A stretch of 64,000 bases of DNA from contig NZ_JAFCLS010000003.1 in the NCBI RefSeq assembly GCF_018131075.1, forward strand, positions 62,001 through 126,000, given 5' to 3'. The notes below the pieces were generated by a model that made no database searches, had not been told where the DNA came from, and saw only the letters and a program-made list of their open reading frames with translations. Positions within the stretch are counted from its first letter, which is position 1; each line of letters opens with the position of its first letter. Source of the DNA: Bradyrhizobium sp. JYMT SZCCT0428. GTDB lineage: Bacteria > Pseudomonadota > Alphaproteobacteria > Rhizobiales > Xanthobacteraceae. This document shows, in pieces, positions 58,264 through 64,000 of this stretch. The position numbers and the translations under genes were made by a program.

Positions 58264-58741
58264 AACGCCGCTGTCCACCTGGGCGCTCGATCGAGAGATC
58301 GTCCTTTCGCGCGTGATCAACGCGCCACGAGAACTGGTTTTCTCCGCCTGGACCGATCCACGTCATCTCCCCCAATGGTTCGGTCCGGCCGGTTTCAGGG
58401 TCGAGACAAAGTCAATGGATATCCGCGTCAACGGCGAATGGCGGTTCGATATGATCGCGCCCGACGGCAAGCGATACACGAACCGGATGCAATTCCGGCG
58501 CATCGAGAGACCGAACCTGATCGAGATCGATCATGGCGCCGACAAAGACAACGATCCCGGCATATTCCGCACCACCCTCACGTTCGATGAGCAGAGCGAC
58601 GGCAAGACCGTCATCACCTTGCGGCAGTTGCATCCGACGAAGGCTCAGCGTGATGCCGGGATCGGCTTCGGCGCGGTCGAATTCGGTTATCAGACCCTCG
58701 ATAAACTGGCGCAGCACGTCGAACGCAGTAACGCTGCTTAA
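58238..58741 (+). CDS. SRPBCC (AHSA1-type) domain protein
   Basis: A 167-residue START-like protein (LDREIVLSRVINAPRELVFSAWTDPRHLPQWFGPAGFRVETKSMDIRVNGEWRFDM...). It binds a hydrophobic ligand in an inner cavity; the ligand is not known. GGGAG precedes the ATG inside the end of the ArsR gene, so the two are translated together. ArsR-SRPBCC pairs are common, and the regulator usually controls both genes. Confidence 0.92.
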   Translation: MPASAGQNETPLSTWALDREIVLSRVINAPRELVFSAWTDPRHLPQWFGPAGFRVETKSMDIRVNGEWRFDMIAPDGKRYTNRMQFRRIERPNLIEIDHGADKDNDPGIFRTTLTFDEQSDGKTVITLRQLHPTKAQRDAGIGFGAVEFGYQTLDKLAQHVERSNAA

Positions 58742-58776
58742 CAAGCCCCGCCATCTCCACTATCCCCACCCACGCC

Positions 58777-59547
58777 CTAGCGCAGCACGCCATCCAGCGC
58801 GGGCAGGCCGGCAATGACGGCCATCGCGATCAGTGCGTAGCAGATCGCGCGGAACAATGACTCGCTGGCTCGGCCGAACAAGGAGGCGCCGAGCCAGACG
58901 CCGATGCCGTAGACGGGCCCGACCACCAGTGAGAACTTGATCGCATCCATCGTGATCAGCCCGGTCAGGCTGTAGCTGACCACCGAGAAGAAATCGGACG
59001 CACCGAAGAACAGCAGGATGTTCGCCCGTGCAATGTTGGACGCGATCGGCCGGCCGAGCCAATAGCCGACGATCGGCGGCCCGCCGGTCTGCGCCAGCCC
59101 GCTGCAAAAGCCGGATACGCCGCCGATGCCGACGGAAATCGCGGCGTGGTCCTTGCCCCGGTAGCGCCAGCCGGAAAGCAGCAGCAAGAGCAGCGCAAGC
59201 ACGAAGGCGGAAATGATCCAGCGTGTGGTGACCGGCTCGAGCCGGCTCAGGAAATAGGTGCCGATGGGAACGCCGATCAGGGCGCCGAACACCATCACCG
59301 CGGTCGCCTTGCGGTCGGCCTGTTTCCACGCGTTCGGGACCAGAGGTGCGGCCGCGATGAAATCGATGATCAGCAGCAGCGCCGCGACCAGCTGCGGCGC
59401 CGCCATGCTGCTCGCCAGCGGCATGAAGATCAGCGCGGAGCCGAAACCGGAAAACCCGCGCGCCAAGCCGGACACGAAAGCAATCGCGCAGATCGCGATC
59501 GCGGCGGTGAGGCTGACGCTGGCGGGGATGAGGCCTTCGAGGCTCAT
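58777..59547 (-). CDS. TauE/SafE (TSUP) family sulfonate or anion exporter
   Basis: A 256-residue membrane protein with about eight helices and the two repeated glycine/proline-rich hairpins of the family (FVSGLARGFSGFGSALIFMPL and GIGGVSGFCSGLAQTGGPPIVGYWLG). Members export sulfite, sulfoacetate or other anions. Substrate unknown. It is convergent with the SRPBCC gene. Confidence 0.9.
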   Translation of the reverse strand: MSLEGLIPASVSLTAAIAICAIAFVSGLARGFSGFGSALIFMPLASSMAAPQLVAALLLIIDFIAAAPLVPNAWKQADRKATAVMVFGALIGVPIGTYFLSRLEPVTTRWIISAFVLALLLLLLSGWRYRGKDHAAISVGIGGVSGFCSGLAQTGGPPIVGYWLGRPIASNIARANILLFFGASDFFSVVSYSLTGLITMDAIKFSLVVGPVYGIGVWLGASLFGRASESLFRAICYALIAMAVIAGLPALDGVLR

Positions 59548-59606
59548 GTTCTGTTTCTAGAACGTATTTTTGGGCGTGATGTCCGAACCGCTCACGCCGT
59601 TCGGTA

Positions 59607-62030
59607 TCATGCGCGTAACGTGCCGCCGGTCTTCTTGGTCACCTCGGCCACGATTTTCGCCGCCACCGCGTCGATCTCCTGATCGGTGAGCGTCTTTTCG
59701 CGCGGCTGGATGGTCACGGCAATCGCGACCGACTTCTTGCTCTCGTCGATGCCCTTGCCCTCGTAGACGTCGAACACGGTCACGCCCGTGATCAGCTTCT
59801 TGTCGATACCCTGCGCGGCGCGCACGATATCGCCCGCCTTGACGGCGCGATCGACGATGAAGGCAAAATCGCGCGACACCGGCTGGAACGCGGAAAGTTC
59901 AAGCACCGGCTTGGCGCGGGTCGGCTTGTGCTTGGCGTCGGGAACGCGGTCGAGGATCACTTCGAACGCGATCAGTGGGCCGTCGGCGCCGAGCGCCTCC
60001 AGCGTGCGCGGATGCAATTCGCCGAAATAACCGAGCACATTTTGCGGGCCGATCTGGATGGTGCCGGAACGTCCCGGATGCAGCCAGCTTGCGCCGCCCG
60101 GTACGATCTGCAGCGCCTGCATCGGCGCGCCCGCGGCCGCGAGCACCGCAAACGCGTCGGCTTTGGCGTCGAGCGCATCGACCTCCGCCGAGCCGGACCA
60201 GTGCCGTCCCATGCCCTTCGCCGAGGCAAAGCCGTGGCGCACGCCCGAGGCCGCGACCAGCTGGTCCTCCGGCTTGTCACCCTTGAAGACCTGGCCGACC
60301 TCGAACAGCGCGACATCGGACGAGCCGCGATTGGCATTGGCCTGCGCCGCGGCGATCAGGCCGGGCAACAGGCTCGGCCGCATGTCGGAGAGGTCGGACG
60401 CAATCGGATTGGCGAGCGCGAGCTCGGCCTGTCCACCGCCGAACAATTCGGCCGCCGGCTTTGCAATGAACGACCACGTCACGGCCTCGACCATGCCGCG
60501 GGCGGCCAGCGCGCGCTTGGCGCGGCGGGTGCGCAGCTGGATCGTGGTGAGCACCGGCTTGCGCGGTGCGTCACCGCGCTCGAACGGCGTCATCGGCACC
60601 TTGTCGACGCCGACGATGCGCACGATCTCCTCGACGATATCGGCTTTGCCTCCGATATCCGTACGCCAGGAGGGCACCGCGATCTTCACGGTCGGACCGC
60701 TGCCGGCCACCATGAAGCCGAGATGGCTGAGGATGCGCTTCATCTCGACCAGCGGCACTTCGATGGCGGCGAGGCGCTTGACCTCGCTCAGCGGGAAGTC
60801 GATCACGCGATCTTCGCCGAAGGGGTTGCCGACGACGACGTTCTCCGACGGCGTGCCGCCGCAGAGCTCCATCACCATTTTGGTCGCGAGCTCGAGCCCG
60901 GGCACCATGAACGCCGGATCGACGCCGCGCTCGAAGCGATAGCGCGCATCCGAATTGACGCCGAGCTTGCGTCCGGTCTGCGCGATGTTGATCTCGTTCC
61001 AGATCGCGGATTCGATCAGCACGTCGGTGGTGTTCTCGTCGCAGCCGGAGGCTTCGCCGCCCATGATGCCGGCCAGTGACTCCACGCCATGCTCGTCCGC
61101 GATCACGCAGATACCGGGATCGAGCGCATAGGTGCGGCCGTCGAGCGCTAGCAGGCTCTCGCCGTCGCGCGCGCGGCGCACGGTGAGATTACCCGTCACC
61201 TTTTTGGCGTCGAACACATGCAGCGGCCGGGCGCGGTCGTAGGTCATGAAGTTGGTGATATCGACCAGCGCGTTGATCGGACGCAGTCCGATCGAGGTCA
61301 GCCGCTTCTGCAGCCATTCCGGCGACGGGCCGTTCTTGACGCCGCGCACCAGCCGCAACGCGAAGCCCGGGCACAGCGTGGCGTCTTCCACCGTCACCGT
61401 CACCGGGCAGGGGAATTCACCCTTGATCGGGCGGATACCGGGATCCCTAAACTTGCCCATGTCGGCAGCGGAAAGGTCGCGGGCGATGCCGTGCACACCG
61501 GTGCAATCCTGCCGGTTCGGCGTCAGGTTGATCTCGATCACGGGATCGCCGAGCCCGGCCCATTGCGCGTAGGGCGCACCGATGGGCGCATCGGCCGGCA
61601 GCTCCATGATGCCGTCATGGTCCTCGGAAATCTGCAGCTCGGCCGCCGAGCACAGCATGCCGCGGCTCTCGACACCTCTGATGGTGCCGACGCCGAGCGT
61701 GATGTTCTTGCCGGGAATGAACGTGCCGGGAGGCGAGAACACGCTGATCAGGCCGGCGCGCGCGTTCGGCGCGCCGCAAACCACCTGCACCGGTGCGCCC
61801 AAGCCTTGTTCGTTTTTTGCGCCGGTATCGACCATGCAGACGCGCAGGCGATCCGCATTCGGATGCTGTTCGGCGGAAATCACCCGCGCAATCGAGAACG
61901 GCGCCAGCGCCTTGGCCTTGTCCTCGATCTGCTCGACCTCAAGCCCGATCATGGTGAGCTTGTCGGCGAGCTTTTCCAGCGGCTCGTCGGTGTCGAGATG
62001 TTCCTTCAGCCAGGAGAGCGTGAATTTCAT
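59607..62030 (-). CDS. pheT: Phenylalanine-tRNA ligase beta subunit
   Basis: An 807-residue protein with a tRNA-binding OB domain (about residues 40-150), the B3/B4 editing domain (about 210-380, with [22 protein letters not shown]), a B5 domain (about 400-475), the catalytic-core-like region and a C-terminal FDX-ACB anticodon-binding domain. With PheS it forms the alpha2-beta2 enzyme. It overlaps the DUF559 gene by four bases (ATGA). Confidence 0.97.
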   Translation of the reverse strand: MKFTLSWLKEHLDTDEPLEKLADKLTMIGLEVEQIEDKAKALAPFSIARVISAEQHPNADRLRVCMVDTGAKNEQGLGAPVQVVCGAPNARAGLISVFSPPGTFIPGKNITLGVGTIRGVESRGMLCSAAELQISEDHDGIMELPADAPIGAPYAQWAGLGDPVIEINLTPNRQDCTGVHGIARDLSAADMGKFRDPGIRPIKGEFPCPVTVTVEDATLCPGFALRLVRGVKNGPSPEWLQKRLTSIGLRPINALVDITNFMTYDRARPLHVFDAKKVTGNLTVRRARDGESLLALDGRTYALDPGICVIADEHGVESLAGIMGGEASGCDENTTDVLIESAIWNEINIAQTGRKLGVNSDARYRFERGVDPAFMVPGLELATKMVMELCGGTPSENVVVGNPFGEDRVIDFPLSEVKRLAAIEVPLVEMKRILSHLGFMVAGSGPTVKIAVPSWRTDIGGKADIVEEIVRIVGVDKVPMTPFERGDAPRKPVLTTIQLRTRRAKRALAARGMVEAVTWSFIAKPAAELFGGGQAELALANPIASDLSDMRPSLLPGLIAAAQANANRGSSDVALFEVGQVFKGDKPEDQLVAASGVRHGFASAKGMGRHWSGSAEVDALDAKADAFAVLAAAGAPMQALQIVPGGASWLHPGRSGTIQIGPQNVLGYFGELHPRTLEALGADGPLIAFEVILDRVPDAKHKPTRAKPVLELSAFQPVSRDFAFIVDRAVKAGDIVRAAQGIDKKLITGVTVFDVYEGKGIDESKKSVAIAVTIQPREKTLTDQEIDAVAAKIVAEVTKKTGGTLRA

Positions 62031-62437
62031 GACGGTTGCTTTTCTTGCTCCCTCTCCCGCCTGCGGGTCGAGACGAGCGGAGCTCGCTCTTTGAGGGTTA
62101 GGGTGGGGGCTCTCTCCGCGACGGCGGCGGCAATTGTTTCAAGGACGCCTGCGCGATTCGTCATCACGTCATGATTGCTGAAGCGAAGCACCTGGAAGCC
62201 TCGGGCTTCAATCACGGACGATCGAACGGCATCAACCTGCTCGGCTTGATCTGAAAAATGCTGCCCGCCATCGAGCTCGACCACCAGCTTTGCTGTATGA
62301 CAGGCGAAGTCGGCGATGTAGTTCTTGATCGGCACTTGGCGCCGGAAGCCTATGCCGTTCAGCTTGTGATCGCGGAGTTCAGACCAGAGCATGCGTTCAG
62401 CATCGGTGGAATTCTTTCGGAGTTCGCGCGCGCTCAC
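62027..62437 (-). CDS. DUF559 endonuclease-like protein between pheS and pheT
   Basis: A 136-residue Vsr/restriction-endonuclease-type protein. It has the family pattern [86 protein letters not shown]: Asp43 in ADFA and Glu54 in VVELDGGQH are the likely metal ligands. It starts with GTG, overlapping pheS (GTGA), and its stop overlaps the pheT start (ATGA). The last 26 codons match a repeat-like segment. Confidence 0.88.
   Translation of the reverse strand: MSARELRKNSTDAERMLWSELRDHKLNGIGFRRQVPIKNYIADFACHTAKLVVELDGGQHFSDQAEQVDAVRSSVIEARGFQVLRFSNHDVMTNRAGVLETIAAAVAERAPTLTLKERAPLVSTRRREREQEKQPS
62046..62122. repeat. Partial family D-like repeat inside the DUF559 gene
   Basis: CCCTCTCCCGCCTGCGGGTC, GAGCGGAGCTCGCTC and TTAGGGTGGGGGCTCTCTCC resemble parts of the family D element. 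The stretch encodes the basic tail of the DUF559 protein (about residues 105-130), which suggests that a repeat inserted near the original stop and was absorbed into the gene. Confidence 0.4.
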
Positions 62438-63516
62438 GTGCTCAATCCCCCCGCCAGCGTCGGGATGTCGAGGGGCTTGAAGCCGTAATGGTTGAGCCAG
62501 CGCACGTCGCTGTCGAACAGCTGCCTGAGATCGGACATGCCATACTTGAGCATCGCGATGCGATCGATGCCCATGCCCCAGGCAAAGCCCTGATAGACGT
62601 CGGGATCGATGCCGCAGGCGCGCAGCACGTTCGGATGCACCATGCCGCAGCCGAGAATCTCCAGCCAGTCCTCACCTTCGCCGAAGCGGATTTCACCCTT
62701 GTCGCGCCGGCACTGGATGTCGACCTCGAGTGAGGGCTCCGTGAACGGGAAGAACGACGGGCGGAACCGCATGTTGATGTGGTCGACCTCAAAGAACGCC
62801 TTGCAGAACTCATGCAGGATCCATTTGAGGTGGCCGAGATGCGAGCCCTTGTCGATGACGAGGCCTTCGACCTGGTGGAACTGCGGCGTATGCGTCGCGT
62901 CGGAATCGATGCGATAAGTGCGGCCCGGGCAGACCACGCGGATCGGCGGCTTCTGGTTCAGCATGGTGCGCACCTGCACCGGTGAGGTGTGGGTACGGAG
63001 CAGCATGCGCGAATTGTCCTGCTTCGGGTTGAAGAAGAACGTGTCGTGCATCTCCCGCGCCGGATGGCCCTCGGGGAAATTCAGCTTTGTAAAATTGTAG
63101 TCGTCGGTCTCGATATCGGGACCTTCGGCGATCGCAAATCCCATGTCGGCGAAGATCGATGTCAGCTCATCCATCACCTGGCTCAGCGGATGGATGCGGC
63201 CCTGCTCGGCCACCGCGTCGCGCAGCGGCAGTGTGACGTCGATGGTCTCGGAAGCGAGGCGGGCGTCGAGGGCGGCCGATTTCAGAATATCGCGGCGCGC
63301 TGTCAGCGCCTGCGTGACCTTGTCCTTGGCGACGTTGATCGCGGCGCCCTGGGTCTTGCGCTCGTCCGGCGACATCTTGCCGAGCGTTGCCAGCAGCGCC
63401 GAGATCGATCCCTTCTTGCCGAGCGCGGCAACGCGCACCGCTTCGAGCGCGGTTTCATCGGCGGCGGCGGCAATATCGGTGAGGATGGTCTGTTCGAGTG
63501 TGGTGAGGTCGGACAC
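62434..63516 (-). CDS. pheS: Phenylalanine-tRNA ligase alpha subunit
   Basis: A 360-residue class II synthetase subunit. A coiled-coil N-terminus is followed by the catalytic domain with [19 protein letters not shown], the motif 2 region ([30 protein letters not shown]) and motif 3 ([18 protein letters not shown]). I chose the GTG at 63516 (protein begins VSDLTTLEQ); the frame is open upstream to 63579 without a protein-like sequence. It is the first gene of pheS-DUF559-pheT. Confidence 0.97.
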   Translation of the reverse strand: MSDLTTLEQTILTDIAAAADETALEAVRVAALGKKGSISALLATLGKMSPDERKTQGAAINVAKDKVTQALTARRDILKSAALDARLASETIDVTLPLRDAVAEQGRIHPLSQVMDELTSIFADMGFAIAEGPDIETDDYNFTKLNFPEGHPAREMHDTFFFNPKQDNSRMLLRTHTSPVQVRTMLNQKPPIRVVCPGRTYRIDSDATHTPQFHQVEGLVIDKGSHLGHLKWILHEFCKAFFEVDHINMRFRPSFFPFTEPSLEVDIQCRRDKGEIRFGEGEDWLEILGCGMVHPNVLRACGIDPDVYQGFAWGMGIDRIAMLKYGMSDLRQLFDSDVRWLNHYGFKPLDIPTLAGGLST

Positions 63517-63661
63517 GGTCAAATCTCTTTCGCAAAAGGCCGCCGGTTGTCGCCGCTCCCGGGCTAAAACGTCAAGCAAAAAGCCCGTAACTGGATCAGG
63601 CGGCTTTTGAACCCTTGATCCCGCGCGCTCTACTCAAGGTGAGTTCGAGAAGGAATACACG

Positions 63662-64000
63662 ATGCGTTTTGGACCTGGGGTGGCCGTCCTGGCCCTCGTT
63701 CTGTCGTTTGCCGCACCTGCCGCCGCCGAAGATTGTCCGGCGACGTCGAGGGACGACGTCTTGACCGCGATGAAGGCGGCGAGCTGCAACCGTGCCATGC
63801 AAATCGCCTCGGCCTGCTCAGGCGGGGCCACCGGCGACGTTGGGCTCACCGACGCCGTTGAAGAAAAATGCGAGGGCGACTTCCTCGCCCGCCTCAAGCG
63901 GGCGCAGAAAAAGGCCTATCAGCGCGAAAAGGATGCCTGCGACCGCAAGTACAGCGGCGAGGAGGGCACCATGTACATTTCGTTCGCGGCGTTCTGCCGG
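63662..64000 (+). CDS. Small secreted protein, 3' end beyond the window
   Basis: An open frame of 113 codons that continues past the end. It begins with a clean signal peptide (MRFGPGVAVLALVLSFAAPAAAEDCP), then a mature part with several cysteines (SCNRAMQIASACSGG, EEKCEGDF, DACDRKYSG, FCR) and many Lys/Arg. GAGAAGGA lies seven bases before the ATG. No family recognised; the Cys spacing suggests disulfides. Confidence 0.75.
   Translation, partial: MRFGPGVAVLALVLSFAAPAAAEDCPATSRDDVLTAMKAASCNRAMQIASACSGGATGDVGLTDAVEEKCEGDFLARLKRAQKKAYQREKDACDRKYSGEEGTMYISFAAFCR

Overview
The window is chromosomal DNA from an alphaproteobacterium of the Bradyrhizobium/Nitrobacteraceae type. Three things point there. 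The gene order is typical (Tim44-like/mltA/smr, hslV...hslU, hisB...hisHAFE-coaA, gshB-yraN-rsmI, hemW-rdgB-rph | hrcA-grpE, dnaK-dnaJ-pmtA). The DNA is GC-rich with heavy GC3 bias. Several families of long palindromic intergenic repeats recur, of the kind common in Bradyrhizobium genomes. I see no rRNA, tRNA, CRISPR array, prophage or transposase.

Layout. 0.3-3.2 kb: cell-envelope genes (Tim44-like, lytic transglycosylase mltA, Smr protein). 3.2-7.5 kb: a minus-strand block with a polytopic membrane protein and the HslUV protease-chaperone, whose two subunits are separated by an acetyltransferase and a DUF2585 gene. 7.7-12.5 kb: histidine biosynthesis (hisB, hisH, hisA, hisF, hisE) ending with pantothenate kinase. 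12.6-14.9 kb: a hybrid histidine kinase. 15.0-16.5 kb: a repeat-rich stretch. 16.5-17.9 kb: a comM/yifB gene broken twice. 17.9-21.3 kb: an island of lower GC with two overlapping small genes, a two-gene module (unknown 371-aa protein plus a DUF4365 nuclease-like protein) and gene remnants; it abuts the truncated 5' end of comM. 21.3-32.9 kb: housekeeping genes (metallo-beta-lactamase-fold hydrolase, gshB, yraN, rsmI, an LpoA-like lipoprotein, an uncharacterised PLP-enzyme pair, hemW, rdgB, rph, hrcA). 33.1-42.7 kb: heat-shock and envelope genes (grpE, dnaK with a consensus RpoH promoter, dnaJ, pmtA) with pyrF. 43-48 kb: dapB, gpmI, an AraC-MGMT fusion, nth. 49.4-51.5 kb: a CoA-transferase/HMG-CoA-lyase-like pair. 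51.7-54.5 kb: nikR divergent from a TonB-dependent receptor, with an exact NikR operator between them. 55.6-58.7 kb: an exported FAD oxidoreductase, an ATP-PPase, and an ArsR-SRPBCC pair with a very clear promoter/operator. 59.6-63.5 kb: pheS-pheT with a DUF559 nuclease-like gene wedged between them. The window ends inside a small secreted protein.

The parts most worth attention are the island at the broken comM gene with its DUF4365 module, the nikR/TonB nickel-uptake locus, the nuclease gene inside the pheST operon, the ArsR operator arrangement that predicts a leaderless mRNA, and the uncharacterised PLP-enzyme pair at 26.8-28.8 kb. The ordinary biosynthetic genes are intact and of normal length. 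Start codons were moved from the longest open frame wherever a better ribosome binding site, family length or operon overlap indicated it.
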